Source of the DNA: Oscillospiraceae bacterium
GTDB lineage: Bacteria; Bacillota; Clostridia; Oscillospirales; Ruminococcaceae
Length of the DNA stretch: 36,532 nt
Direction of reading: 5' to 3'
Assembly: GCA_009783695.1 (NCBI GenBank)
Contig: WRCY01000020.1
Coordinates: 1-36,532 of the forward strand
Part shown: positions 14,501 through 22,215 of the stretch, in pieces
How the letters are laid out: each line of letters begins with the position of its first letter
How positions within the stretch are numbered: the first letter of the stretch is position 1
The notes under the pieces: model-generated
What the model was told of the DNA's origin: nothing
What the model saw: the letters and a program-made list of their open reading frames with translations, nothing else
The model's database searches: none
Translations under genes and position numbers: made by a program

Positions 14501-17029
14501 CGCAACGGAATTTGTGTTGATGAGCGAAATATCCGAGTCGGTGTCTATGCCGACTGTCGTCAGCGTGAAAGTCGCGCTTCCGATATTGCCCGAAATGAGT
14601 GTTCCGGTCTGAGCTCCGACTCCCGCGAATTTCTCGCCGAAGCCTACTACCGTGACCTGAACTCTCGCGCTTTCCGCTTTGTCACCGTCTTTTACCGAAA
14701 CATAGTAGTTTGTCGCAGGTAAATCGGCGGTGGCGGAAGTAAGGGTCAGCTTCGTTCCGTCGGAGGCTGCGCTTACTGCCGAGAGAGCTGAGCCGCCCTC
14801 AGCCGCCGCATAAACGAACCATGTTCCCTCAATTGCAGTTTTTAAGGTGAATTCTACTGATTTTTGTTCAGCAGCCGCTTTCTGCACAACATTGTTGCCG
14901 GCTTCAAATTCGGGAGCCGGGGTTTCGCCGCAGTTGCAGCTGTCTTCCCAGTCGGCTTGAACGCCTGTCTTGTCGAAGATTACACAATCACATTCTGCCA
15001 GTAATTCAAATTCAAACGTGAATTTGTCCTCGCCGGAATAGATTACGGCGAATTCTAACCAGTTGAGACCTGCAGGGATTTCAGCGAAAAGGTCGGTTGT
15101 AAATACTTGATTTCCGCTTCCGGCAGCCAAGTCACCGAAGACTGCAGAGTTATTGTTTATATTAGGCGCTCCTTGGTTCTGTAGTAATTTCAACCCGTTA
15201 TTAGCCGTAGCTGCAATTGTTGTATCGGGGATAACTGTGATTCTCGCCTGCGTTGCCGCTTGAAGCGCAGGCTTCACTCTTGCACCACTTGTAAAAGCAA
15301 CACCGCGTTCGCTGTGTGCCGGGTGGTAGCCTGTTGTTTCAACGTGTGCTACAGCGTAGAAAACCGCCGCTAAGCCACAAATCTCACACGAACCGTTTGT
15401 GCCTGCTGTGTTATGTATATGTGATTGATTACAGGTTGGGGCTGTACATTCGGAGAGAACTCCCCATTCGCCTGCCGGCCATACACACTCGCCTACGGGG
15501 CAGTCGCCCGCCGCAGGAGGTTCATATGTGTAAAGAGGCAATGCTGTAAGTTCATCTTCTGACGCATTAATAAATATAATTGAAGTTATGTAAAAATCAT
15601 TAGTTCCCTGGGGTGTTATCCAGAATTGCCCCCAATCTGCGCCACTGGCGTAAATTGGTGTTGTACTATTGTAGGTATATGTCATTTCCAATGCGTCCCA
15701 AGCAATGGAAGCAGTCGGAACAAAGCTGAGGTTGGGGTTTGCACCGCTGTTTGCATGAGTTGAAAACTCGATATTCCCGGCTGTAACGCCCGGTCCGGGT
15801 GCAACTGTGATTTTAAATCCGGTAGCTGTATTACGATGGTCAACGCCTTGATAAAAGTTAGCAGCATTGGACACACCCAAAGAGCCTGCCGGGAAACCCG
15901 TGCTGCCTCCGCCTAAGCCGATATGATTCCAAGCACCGTTATTAATATTCGCCGAAGCGGGATTTAATATTTCTGCAGGCGTATCGCCTCCCCCGCCTCC
16001 AAGCAGCTCCAGCACGCTCGTGCCGCCTACGGTGATGGAGGTGATTTTAAATGAGGTCGCTAAAGAGTCGCCGTTTGTGCAAATTCTATGCGCCGTCCCT
16101 GTCGCTAAGGAAGAAGCCGAAGCCGCAGAAATCGTAACGCTTGTCGCGTTGCCTTCAATGGCTTTTTCCCAGTCGCCGTCAACATAGAGTTCAAATCTCG
16201 GACCCCAGCCGCCTCCGCCGCCAGTAATCGAACCCGTAATAACTATGTCGCCGGCTTTCAGAGCTGCTAAGCCCCTTACATTAAGCCCGAAACCGCGGTA
16301 GTTTTCGTCTCTGTCGCTCACGACAATGCCGTCGGCAAGGCTCGAAATAGTAGCCGCAGTGCCGATGTGACCCTGGCTGATTTCTACTAAGTCGCTCGCA
16401 AGGAAATCAGCCCATGTGTAGTCACTGCTGCCGCCGCCGTTTAAATACGAATCAAGGTCAAGGTCTTTTGTAAACCACGCGTTCGTCGTGCCGTTAATAG
16501 CCGTAAACCCTGCTTTATTTAAGTCGGCATTTGTAATCCATGTATTCAATACGCGCTTTACTTCTCCCGAGGTTTCAAAAAACGGTCTTGCTTCACCATT
16601 GAATATAACTTCAACGGATGTACTCGCGTTAAAATTAGCAATACCTTCAAAATCTGATATATCAAAGACAAAGAAATTCTGTCCCGAACCCATCGAAAGG
16701 TCGCCGTGCCAACCAGCGGTAGGGGAAACAGATGTCATGGCCCAAGCCCAGCTGTTGCCGTTGCCTTGCAGAACAATCTGTGCTCCGCCCATACCCCCCA
16801 CGGAGTTCGTTTCAACTTCAAAGACTAAGTACTTAGCATCGCCAAGACCGGTTGTATTTGCCCTTGCTGTTTTAGGTTGAGTTGAAGAACCTTCTGTCAA
16901 CCCACCCATTTCAAGAACGAATATAGCATCACTCGCCCCCGCCACAACCGGCGTGAACGTCATCATGCCGGCAATCATCGCCAGCGTTATGAAAAGAGAT
17001 AGAATTTTGCGTGTGTTTCGTACTTTCAT
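11549..17029 (-). CDS. Giant secreted multidomain dockerin protein
   Basis: An 1826-aa exported protein. Signal peptide ends near VVAGASDA (residue 33). The N-terminal half has several beta-sandwich, CBM-like segments separated by GGGGG linkers, and a Cys-rich stretch with CPVGECVWP and CEICG. The middle has three about 85-aa repeats starting VGAQTG, VGAQSG or VSPAQS. Another Cys-rich linker (CINPDCIAEDCDCP) follows, then an Ig-like Big_4 type domain (VVWDVEG to LPEGVKNPGDVPLTAAISVTV), a cadherin-like domain (ISVGNSVSSIANSNITVSVG) and a C-terminal dockerin. The first dockerin half GDITGTGEVQTQDALALLRH is good; the second half has lost acidic calcium ligands. No catalytic domain is recognised, so it is probably a binding or scaffold component. 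GGAGG lies 6 nt before ATG. Confidence 0.85.
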   Translation of the reverse strand: MKVRNTRKILSLFITLAMIAGMMTFTPVVAGASDAIFVLEMGGLTEGSSTQPKTARANTTGLGDAKYLVFEVETNSVGGMGGAQIVLQGNGNSWAWAMTSVSPTAGWHGDLSMGSGQNFFVFDISDFEGIANFNASTSVEVIFNGEARPFFETSGEVKRVLNTWITNADLNKAGFTAINGTTNAWFTKDLDLDSYLNGGGSSDYTWADFLASDLVEISQGHIGTAATISSLADGIVVSDRDENYRGFGLNVRGLAALKAGDIVITGSITGGGGGWGPRFELYVDGDWEKAIEGNATSVTISAASASSLATGTAHRICTNGDSLATSFKITSITVGGTSVLELLGGGGGDTPAEILNPASANINNGAWNHIGLGGGSTGFPAGSLGVSNAANFYQGVDHRNTATGFKITVAPGPGVTAGNIEFSTHANSGANPNLSFVPTASIAWDALEMTYTYNSTTPIYASGADWGQFWITPQGTNDFYITSIIFINASEDELTALPLYTYEPPAAGDCPVGECVWPAGEWGVLSECTAPTCNQSHIHNTAGTNGSCEICGLAAVFYAVAHVETTGYHPAHSERGVAFTSGARVKPALQAATQARITVIPDTTIAATANNGLKLLQNQGAPNINNNSAVFGDLAAGSGNQVFTTDLFAEIPAGLNWLEFAVIYSGEDKFTFEFELLAECDCVIFDKTGVQADWEDSCNCGETPAPEFEAGNNVVQKAAAEQKSVEFTLKTAIEGTWFVYAAAEGGSALSAVSAASDGTKLTLTSATADLPATNYYVSVKDGDKAESARVQVTVVGFGEKFAGVGAQTGTLISGNIGSATFTLTTVGIDTDSDISLINTNSVAGISLVTTKTTGNSTTVTISITTATPHGTHPLKLTVDGEETDSFNLVVLQKTAAVGAQSGTARAGTEGTVTFPVTTTNIADGEYTVSVSNLPDDVEVDGKVTIAGNAGTLKLAISEDAVASVTSTLRLTIDGAQSAVFTLTILPAQGGNITYKNVYLLESFAGIGFGDNGQFVDGHGIQRMTWSGHMGLNFAGTVMSVVDNALRVTNATNANARGIQFHGTNDFIYHQNFQGEVGKTYRIIMEASAVTTAGNLNIVPDNHPTGVAKTFALPTTKTTFELEWEQVAHEHNNLQISSTVDFNVHSIKICEVIEEAPKCINPDCIAEDCDCPIHVFGEEEGDCGECENCLGGGGGSQVIFTGSNNNTTLGVGDWGGHEPVIAFADTASIWWGINRTAPLDFLDKIVEDSYIEVTFTGTVPPMLKFGTAINVPEVLLPASPDQPIKASSNVGGVATFTYDDIIDALPSTYDLSESRIMVFFGDGAAVTITKIELFSGGECLNPVVCTCVIAEDNDLISITDPEAIGGIPNGVSVEMLESMLPDTVAIVTTQNSTGLTAAVVWDVEGSDYDPDEEDEQTFVITGAVTLPEGVKNPGDVPLTAAISVTVVDINAPAAYVSPAQSKVLTVGTAGETTFTLTTANIEDGTEIELNNINDVDGIELVTEETTDNSTIITVSITADTPAGSHPLSLSIDDLTTNVFYLVVSEDTKSNEANITQILGRNVTWAGGDGSSASARRTASISVGNSVSSIANSNITVSVGATPVITAGAGSLVVGTNTVDITVTAENGTTQMFYRVTITRDKASSGGGGGGGGTPSDPTTPTTPAPVVAQPGAPLTLPANFTIPATTVAALRGDALLPAATIRATAAGNQTINFGTTAEVAGQNAILVRIGADGELEVVSAATIGANGQATVNVPASGDYLVLARKTGDITGTGEVQTQDALALLRHIAGIAPLNALELFVANGKIGDTGTTDALNILRYIAGITDKI

Positions 17030-17087
17030 TTTTTTCCTCCGTAAAGTATTTGGATTTATTGCAGCACGCCCGGCGTGCCTGAGGTAC

Positions 17088-17264
17088 TTATTGGTCCGGG
17101 TTATTTAATTTATCAAGTAGTTTTTTATATTCATCGTAAGACGGGAGGTCAATTCCCTCAACATTTGCCGCGCTCTGCACTGCAAAATATGCTTCTTCCA
17201 ATGAGCGCGCAGTCGCTACAGCATGCCCGATTAATTTAAACAACATTTTTGTTTCTAAAGCCAT
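17088..17264 (-). CDS. Small paralog family protein (58 aa)
   Basis: A 58-aa protein MALETKMLFKLIGHAVATAR then SLEEAYFAVQSAANVEGIDL, PSYDEYKKLLDKL. It pairs with the next gene (17324-17488): both share M-A-(L/Y)-E-T-K, a central (S)xEE(A/V)Y helix, AANVEG and P(S/T)Y(D/K)EYK. Even the ribosome binding regions are alike (GGGAGGTGTTATA / GGGAGGTGTTGTA), indicating a recent tandem duplication. GGGAGGTG lies 5 nt before the ATG, which is why I reject the upstream in-frame start. Cytosolic, two or three helices. Function unknown; a third member is at 5313-5471. Confidence 0.75.
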   Translation of the reverse strand: MALETKMLFKLIGHAVATARSLEEAYFAVQSAANVEGIDLPSYDEYKKLLDKLNNPDQ

Positions 17265-17323
17265 TATAACACCTCCCAAAAACAACTGTACAGAAATTAT
17301 TGGTTTTTTTCAAATACCGCAGT

Positions 17324-17488
17324 TTATTGGTCTTTTTTGATTTCTTCCTTATATTCTTTATAAGTCGGCAATTGAAGTCCCTCTACATTGGCAGCTTTCC
17401 TGATAGCATCATAAACCTCTTCCGCACTTTCTGCCATCGCTGCTTTATCGGCAAGCAGAGTAAGAATTACTTTCGTTTCATAAGCCAT
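17324..17488 (-). CDS. Small paralog family protein (54 aa)
   Basis: A 54-aa protein MAYETKVILTLLADKAAMAE then SAEEVYDAIRKAANVEGLQL, PTYKEYKEEIKKDQ. It is a tandem paralog of 17088-17264, with strong conservation of the first six residues, AANVEG and the C-terminal xYxEYK. GGGAGGTG precedes the ATG by 5 nt. It lies between the DUF4956 terminator and its sister gene; the about 60 nt separating the two coding regions show no promoter that I can see, so they are likely co-transcribed. Function unknown. Confidence 0.75.
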   Translation of the reverse strand: MAYETKVILTLLADKAAMAESAEEVYDAIRKAANVEGLQLPTYKEYKEEIKKDQ

Positions 17489-17605
17489 TACAACACCTCC
17501 CAAAAACAACTACACAAATTAATTATACAGAACTTTCCGTAAAACATCAATAGACAAAATAGACAACAAATAGTATTAAAAAATAGCAATATTTACTAAA
17601 CGCAG

Positions 17606-17641
17606 AAAAACCGCCTTGTTATGCGATTTTTCCCGGTTTTT
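17606..17641 (-). terminator. Terminator after DUF4956 gene
   Basis: Stem AAAAACCG (17606-17613) / CGGTTTTT (17634-17641) just past the DUF4956 stop. The loop is long (20 nt) but minus-strand T-tract is present in the arm. Confidence 0.55.
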
Positions 17642-17655
17642 ATTATGCATTAAAA

Positions 17656-18345
17656 TTAATTCATGAACTCGCCGCTGTATTCGAGCAGCGTCACCGTTTC
17701 GACGCCCGCGACCGCCTGATACTTTTCAACGGCGTCTGCGTTGTTGCGCCGGACTTTTATTTCAATAGTGAGCTCGACGCTCTCTCCGGTTCTCGTTTTA
17801 TTCTTGAGCTTATAGCTTGCGCAGGTGAGCAGCGCGTTCACGCCGTCTTCGGCTTGTGCGCCATACCTTATTATAAGAAGGTAGCTTTTCTTCTGCTTCT
17901 TGAACAGCGTGAGGAGTATGTAAGTCGCCGCTATGAACGCCGTCCCGAGCATCGCAGCCGGATACAGCCCCGCGCCCGACGTTACGCCCGCCGCAATCCC
18001 CCAAAAGAGGAAGCCGATGTCAAGCGGGTCTTTCACCGCCGAGCGGAACCGCACAATCGACAGCGCACCGACCATTCCGAGCGATAGGACTATGTTCGCG
18101 CTGATGGTGTTGATGATGAACGCGGTCACGACGGTGACCAGGACGAGCAGAATATTATAGTTCTCGCTGAAGACTATTCCGCGGTAGAAGAAGCGGTAGA
18201 CGAAGTAGATTACGATTCCGCAAATAAGCGCGGTGCCGAGCGCGGTGAGTGCGCGTTCGGGTGAAAGGCTTTCATGCGAGCTCATAATTTCGAGGCTTTC
18301 CTCTATGATTTCGCGAATACTTGCACGGCTGTTTAGTGTGAGCAT
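17656..18345 (-). CDS. DUF4956 membrane protein
   Basis: A 229-aa inner membrane protein of the DUF4956 family. A short N-terminal region is followed by about four helices (residues about 33-145: ALTALGTALICGIVIYFVYRF and later segments) and a cytosolic C-terminal domain (YLLIIRYGAQAEDGV to SGEF). The signature GMVGALSIVRFRSAVKDPLD is intact. The gene overlaps the VTC gene by 13 nt; DUF4956 and VTC-type polymerases form a known pair in Firmicutes, often with CotH kinases and dockerin proteins. Its role may be to couple polymer synthesis to the membrane. GGAGG lies 10 nt before the ATG. A terminator follows. Confidence 0.9.
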   Translation of the reverse strand: MLTLNSRASIREIIEESLEIMSSHESLSPERALTALGTALICGIVIYFVYRFFYRGIVFSENYNILLVLVTVVTAFIINTISANIVLSLGMVGALSIVRFRSAVKDPLDIGFLFWGIAAGVTSGAGLYPAAMLGTAFIAATYILLTLFKKQKKSYLLIIRYGAQAEDGVNALLTCASYKLKNKTRTGESVELTIEIKVRRNNADAVEKYQAVAGVETVTLLEYSGEFMN

Positions 18346-19064
18346 ATTTTATTGACCTCCAGTATTTTATCGGCGCAAAGCACGTATTTTGAAACAGGTT
18401 CCCCCATCAGCGGAACCCCCGAAAAGATTTCCTGTATGTATGCGGGTATAAATCTGTCGTATTTGATTTCGAGAACCACGTTGTCGGGGAAGTCGCAGAC
18501 GGGCGAGTATGAAGCCTCGAATACATCGTGCGAGCCGAAACCGGTTGAAAGCTCCCTGTCAAACGTGATGCGCACGTTGCCCGCCTCGGCGGTGAAGGCG
18601 TCTCTGAAGTAGTCGGTTATGACGGCGGGCTTCAAGCCCGTAATTCTGGCTTCAGCGTAGAAGTGCCGGAGCAGCTCGCTCTGTTTCTCCAAACAAAAGG
18701 CATAATCGCCCCTCAAAACCGCCTTATATTCATCAAGCGTCAGCAGCGCGCTTTTCTTCCTTATATACTCATCTTCCTTATACTTCCCCTCAAGGCTGAT
18801 TCTGCCGGGCGAGAGGTTGTAGACGCGGATTCTGAATTTCTTGCGCTTCAAAAAGCCGCCGAGCTTGTCCTTATACGCAGTCCTGTAGACATCATCAAAA
18901 TACAGGGTCGTCACTCTGTAGCCGCCGTCCCCCTGCGAGTTTTCGTCCCGCTTCATGACAGCGGTGCAGCGGCGCTTGAGTATTTCATAAACCCCGCGGT
19001 TCAGCAGATACTTGTTCTCGTGCCGAAAGCCGCCGGGGCTTTTATGTAAAAACTTACTAAGCAT
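18333..19064 (-). CDS. VTC-type polyphosphate polymerase
   Basis: A 243-aa VTC/CYTH-tunnel protein related to the catalytic domain of yeast Vtc4, which makes polyphosphate from ATP. Visible: FRHENKYLLN (start of the tunnel, R-H-E-x-K-Y), YRVTTLYFDD, KKFRIRVYN (basic tunnel lining), ISLEGKYKED, VRITFDRELST and VVLEIKYDRFIPAYIQ. Length matches the minimal bacterial domain. It is paired with DUF4956 by a 13-nt overlap. The start region is unusual: the first 40 nt of the gene are repeated twice upstream, giving two overlapping leader ORFs that begin with related peptides and stop just inside the next start. This suggests translational control of polymer synthesis. Confidence 0.88.
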   Translation of the reverse strand: MLSKFLHKSPGGFRHENKYLLNRGVYEILKRRCTAVMKRDENSQGDGGYRVTTLYFDDVYRTAYKDKLGGFLKRKKFRIRVYNLSPGRISLEGKYKEDEYIRKKSALLTLDEYKAVLRGDYAFCLEKQSELLRHFYAEARITGLKPAVITDYFRDAFTAEAGNVRITFDRELSTGFGSHDVFEASYSPVCDFPDNVVLEIKYDRFIPAYIQEIFSGVPLMGEPVSKYVLCADKILEVNKICSH

Positions 19065-19104
19065 AGCGGCCTCTTTCGGCGTTATGTAAAAATCTATTAA
19101 ACAT
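19057..19104 (-). CDS. Leader ORF 2 upstream of VTC gene
   Basis: A 15-codon ORF, MFNRFLHNAERGRYA, stop TAG at 19057-19059. It overlaps the VTC start: the VTC ATG at 19064 lies inside its last codons (TATGCTTAG). GAAAGAG precedes it by 6-7 nt. The peptide resembles the VTC N-terminus (MLSKFLHKS), as expected from the 40-bp tandem repeat. Translation is plausible but not proven. Confidence 0.5.
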   Translation of the reverse strand: MFNRFLHNAERGRYA

Positions 19105-19144
19105 AGAAGACTCTTTCAGCTTTTTGTAAATATTTTGTAAACAT
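19097..19144 (-). CDS. Leader ORF 1 upstream of VTC gene
   Basis: A 15-codon ORF, MFTKYLQKAERVFYV, stop TAA at 19097-19099, overlapping leader ORF 2 by 8 nt. It is the most upstream of the three 40-bp repeat units. No clear ribosome binding site precedes it (TCCTATG), so it is the weakest of the series. Confidence 0.4.
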   Translation of the reverse strand: MFTKYLQKAERVFYV

Positions 19145-19196
19145 AGGATTATTTTAACATACTTCTGCGGTTATTTCAAGGGGTTTTTGAATTTCT

Positions 19197-19439
19197 TTAT
19201 TTTATCTCCTGCTCAAGATTTTTAAATAAATCACAATCAAAAAACTCAACTATAGAAATATCAAGCCCGTCGCACAGCTTTTTTATGGTTGATATTGTTG
19301 CGCTTTGATTTCTGCCGCCGGTTATATTGCTAATCGTTGATTGAGTCACTCCGCTAATCGTGCTCAGCTTGTTTATTGTTATCCCTCTATCGGCGCAGAG
19401 CCCGATAATTCTTTCCTTTACTGCGCTCCCTATATCCAT
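19197..19439 (-). CDS. XRE-family transcriptional regulator
   Basis: An 80-aa helix-turn-helix protein: IGSAVKERIIGLCADRGITINKLSTI, recognition helix SGVTQSTISNITGGRN, then ATISTIKKLCDGLDISIVEFFD. This resembles the class of clostridial regulators of about 75-80 aa with V-T-Q-S-T-I-S in the recognition helix. It is divergent from spoIIE (19671), with 230 nt between them containing a consensus promoter facing spoIIE. The ATG at 19439 has GGCGGG about 7 nt upstream. It carries no effector domain; its target is unknown, with spoIIE or itself the nearest candidates. Confidence 0.82.
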   Translation of the reverse strand: MDIGSAVKERIIGLCADRGITINKLSTISGVTQSTISNITGGRNQSATISTIKKLCDGLDISIVEFFDCDLFKNLEQEIK

Positions 19440-19513
19440 GTCATAACCCGCCTAACACCATATTTTGACTTAATTATGACACAGTCCGTTAAACACTTGT
19501 TACCTCATTTGAG

Positions 19514-19542
19514 TTGACAATAAAGATAAGTATTGTTATAAT
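19514..19542 (+). promoter_or_regulatory. Promoter upstream of spoIIE
   Basis: -35 TTGACA (19514-19519), 17-nt spacer, -10 TATAAT (19537-19542), 129 nt before the spoIIE ATG. In Bacillus, spoIIE uses a Spo0A-dependent promoter with a long spacer; this one looks like a constitutive sigma-A promoter. No Spo0A box was identified with confidence. Confidence 0.65.
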
Positions 19543-19670
19543 TAGCACATGGTTTTTATTTATACAAAAACATCCTTTTATTTCGCTTTCCTTTCGGCAA
19601 ATTCCGCATGGCTTGTCCTTTATAATAGAAATAAAAACGTAAAAAAGGTAAAAATGAAAGGAAAGTAAAA

Positions 19671-21998
19671 ATGAAAGCGGAAACCACTTTGAATTTCGAC
19701 ATACGGGACAGGCTCGAAACCTACTCCGAACGAAGCCTTGTCCGATGTCCGTTTATAACGGTCTGCGGTCTGCTGCTCGGGCTGACCTCGCTGCTCGGGC
19801 ACGTTTCGCCGTTTCCCTTGATTCTTATCGGCGCGCTGGCGGGCTCCGGCAGCGTCTACGCGCTCGCGGGCGCGTTCCTGGGCTTTCTGATTAGCAGCGG
19901 GTTTTCGGGCTTCGCTGAGAATCTGAACCTTATTATAGTAGCGGTACCGCTTGCCGCGTTCCGGTTTTTCGCGGGGCGGCGGCACGCGCGCCGGACGGAC
20001 ATCGCGACCGCAGTAATGGCGGGTGCGGGGATTTTTATTACCACGCTGATTCTCACCGGCGGTGCGGATTTGGCGCTGCGTGCGCCCGCTTTCGGGCTGG
20101 TGACGGGCTTCGGGACGCTCGCGGTCACAAGGAGCCGCCGCTATTTTAATTCGGGCAAGCTCCTCTCGGCGCTTCGCCCGTCCGGCTTCGCCGCGCTGGG
20201 CTTTACATACGCGCTGCTCATCGCCGCCCTCTCGAATTTCGAGCTCAGTATGCTCAACCTCGGTGTTTTCACAGCGTCGCTCTGCGCGGTTTCTTTCTCG
20301 TTTAAGATAAGATACGCAGGCGGTGCGGTTTGCGGGGCGGCAGGCGCGTTCGGAATCATTATGGCGGAGCCCTCTTACACGGGCGCCGCTCTTGCTGTCT
20401 GCGCCGCCGCCATGACCGCCGCACTCTTCACGCGGCTCGGCAAATACACGCACATGGCGGGTTATGTTTTGGCGACGGGAATTTTCGTCGCTTTCACCGG
20501 TATCGACAACTACACATTCGCCGAGATTAATTCAATCATAGCAGGCGGGATTATCTTCCTGCTCGTGTCGCCCGATATGATTACCCGCAGGTTCCGCCGC
20601 GAGGTTGTGCCCCGCGGAGGCGCCGAGGTTTCCGAAATTTTCGCGCAGCGGCTGAAGCTCACGGGAGAGGCGATGGGCGATGTTAAGTCGGCTATTGAAA
20701 AGACCGCCGAAATTCTCGACCGCGCCGGAAGCAAGGAAATCTCGTGGGTTTACAACACGGCGTGCGGCGAGGTGTGCCGCCGCTGCCGCCACAACATGAC
20801 CTGCTGGGGCAGCGAATACAACGATACCGTGCGGGTTATGGGCGACATTACGAGCCTGCTCAGGAAAGGCAAGGTTATCAAGTCCGAGCATTTATACGGG
20901 CCGCTCGCCTACCGCTGCGGCAAACGCGAGCAGTTAGCCTCCGCGCTCAACACGCAGTACCGCGAATATACCGCAATTAATACTGCAAACCGCAAAATAG
21001 CGCAGATGAGGACGATTCTGCTGTCGCAGATTTCCGCGACGCAGACGATGATGCTGACGATGTCGGGCGAGTTCGGCTCGACCCTGGACTTCGACCGCAC
21101 TCTCGCCTACGCTGTCGAGGGCATACTTTTCGAGCACGGCATAAGCGAGCCCAAGGCGGCTGTTTCCACCACGGGCGGCGGCCTCGCAAACGCAGAAAGC
21201 CGCATGACTCTCGAGGCTTACGGCAGGGGGCGGCTCAACTGCAGCGCGGAGAAGCTCTGCGACCGCATTTCAACAGCCCTGCGCCGCGAGTTTGACCTGC
21301 CGGAAATCATTCACACGGGCGGCGAGTTTTTGCTCACCATGTTTGAGCGGGCGGCTTATTCAATCGAGTACGGCGTCTATCAGGTCAGCCGCGGCAAGGA
21401 GAAGAACTGCGGCGACTACATCGACAGCTTCATCGACAAGAAAGGCTTCGCCTATATTATCCTCTCGGACGGCATGGGCAGCGGCGGCAGAGCCCGCATC
21501 GATTCGGCGTTCGCCTGCGGCATGCTCATAAAGCTGCTGCGTGCGGGCGTCGACATAAACGCCGCGATTGAAATTATCAACAACTCGCTGCTCGTGAAGT
21601 CCGCGGACGAGAGCTTCGCGACGCTCGACGTATGCAGAATCGACCTCTACAGCGGAAACGTCGAGCTTTTCAAGGCGGGCAGTGCGCCGACCTATATCAG
21701 CTGCAACCGCCGCGTTGTGAAAGCGAGCGGGAAAGGGCTGCCCGTGGGGATTAACCACCGCCCCGTTTACGAGCGGCAGACTTTCACAATCGGCAACAGC
21801 GATATCATCATCATGGCGAGCGACGGTGCGGAGCTGTCGGAGCGTTGGCTCGAGCACGAGCTCCACAAGGGCGCGTGGGGAACCGGCGGCGACGATATGA
21901 ACAGCTTTGCCGAAACTATTGCGACGGCGGCGAAGTATTCGTCGGACAAGGAGCGGGAGGACGACATAAGCGTCATTGCGGTCAAGCTTGTGAGGTAG
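19671..21998 (+). CDS. spoIIE: Stage II sporulation protein E
   Basis: A 775-aa membrane phosphatase that dephosphorylates SpoIIAA in the forespore and so frees sigma F; it also associates with the polar division ring. The N-terminal third has about ten membrane helices (residues about 25-300), a central region with GSKEISWVYNTACGEVCRRC cysteine motif, then the PP2C-type domain: QVSRGKEKNCGDYIDSF, ILSDGMGSGGRARIDSAFA, DESFATLDVCRIDLYSGNVELFKAGSAPTYI and IIMASDGAELSE, with the metal-binding aspartates present. Length is near the usual 800-830. GGAAAG lies 8 nt before the ATG. Its partner operon spoIIAA-AB-sigF lies at 31464-32885. Confidence 0.96.
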   Translation: MKAETTLNFDIRDRLETYSERSLVRCPFITVCGLLLGLTSLLGHVSPFPLILIGALAGSGSVYALAGAFLGFLISSGFSGFAENLNLIIVAVPLAAFRFFAGRRHARRTDIATAVMAGAGIFITTLILTGGADLALRAPAFGLVTGFGTLAVTRSRRYFNSGKLLSALRPSGFAALGFTYALLIAALSNFELSMLNLGVFTASLCAVSFSFKIRYAGGAVCGAAGAFGIIMAEPSYTGAALAVCAAAMTAALFTRLGKYTHMAGYVLATGIFVAFTGIDNYTFAEINSIIAGGIIFLLVSPDMITRRFRREVVPRGGAEVSEIFAQRLKLTGEAMGDVKSAIEKTAEILDRAGSKEISWVYNTACGEVCRRCRHNMTCWGSEYNDTVRVMGDITSLLRKGKVIKSEHLYGPLAYRCGKREQLASALNTQYREYTAINTANRKIAQMRTILLSQISATQTMMLTMSGEFGSTLDFDRTLAYAVEGILFEHGISEPKAAVSTTGGGLANAESRMTLEAYGRGRLNCSAEKLCDRISTALRREFDLPEIIHTGGEFLLTMFERAAYSIEYGVYQVSRGKEKNCGDYIDSFIDKKGFAYIILSDGMGSGGRARIDSAFACGMLIKLLRAGVDINAAIEIINNSLLVKSADESFATLDVCRIDLYSGNVELFKAGSAPTYISCNRRVVKASGKGLPVGINHRPVYERQTFTIGNSDIIIMASDGAELSERWLEHELHKGAWGTGGDDMNSFAETIATAAKYSSDKEREDDISVIAVKLVR

Positions 21999-22018
21999 GG
22001 AAACCGATAATTTATGGG

Positions 22019-22047
22019 TTGACAAAATAATAAATTTATGTTATGAT
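22019..22047 (+). promoter_or_regulatory. Promoter of antitoxin RNA 2
   Basis: -35 TTGACA (22019-22024), 17-nt spacer, -10 TATGAT (22042-22047). Same geometry as the antitoxin promoter at 364-392. Confidence 0.75.
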
Positions 22048-22053
22048 AAAAAA

Positions 22054-22132
22054 GGAAAAGGCGACCAGTGACGGTTTAGCCTAAAGAATTGTTAAAGTAA
22101 CCGATTCTTTGAGCAGAGGCGGTTACTTTTTT
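22054..22132 (+). ncRNA. Predicted antisense RNA antitoxin 2
   Basis: About 80 nt with no ORF, ending in a strong terminator: AAAGTAACCG (22094-22103) / CGGTTACTTT (22120-22129) and TTTTTT. It overlaps the 3' end of the 30-aa toxin ORF on minus (22123-22215) and its 3' UTR. Length and layout match the RNA at 399-477. Ends are predicted. Confidence 0.7.
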
Positions 22133-22215
22133 CTGTCGTTTTGCCGGAGTGCTATGTAAGTCAATACTGCGCTGCAAACAGCGATAATAATATTGAAAAA
22201 CTCGTTCCACAACAT
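22123..22215 (-). CDS. Type I toxin-like hydrophobic peptide 2
   Basis: A 30-aa ORF: MLWNEFFNIIIAVCSAVLTY then IALRQNDRKK. One membrane-spanning helix followed by a basic tail is the pattern of holin-like type I toxins (TxpA/BsrG/Hol-Tox families). AAAGGGGGG lies 7-8 nt before the ATG. Its promoter on minus is at 22306-22334, leaving a GC-rich 5' UTR of about 85 nt that could fold and delay translation. The 3' end is covered by the antisense RNA. Compared with locus 1, the peptide is unrelated in sequence but the geometry is the same. Confidence 0.72.
   Translation of the reverse strand: MLWNEFFNIIIAVCSAVLTYIALRQNDRKK

Larger units (their letters stand above)
19025..19144 (-). repeat. Three tandem 40-bp units at VTC start
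   Basis: Units begin at 19144, 19104 and 19064 on minus, each exactly 40 nt: ATGTTTACAAAATATTTACA, ATGTTTAATAGATTTTTACA and ATGCTTAGTAAGTTTTTACA as first halves. The second halves of the first two share GCYGAAAGAG and place it before the next ATG. The third unit is the start of the VTC gene. Confidence 0.85.

Noticed and set aside
19620-20453. Long open frames antisense to spoIIE, rich in Arg and Ala
   Set aside because: They arise from the GC-biased codon use of spoIIE on the other strand, have no family motifs and no ribosome binding sites.
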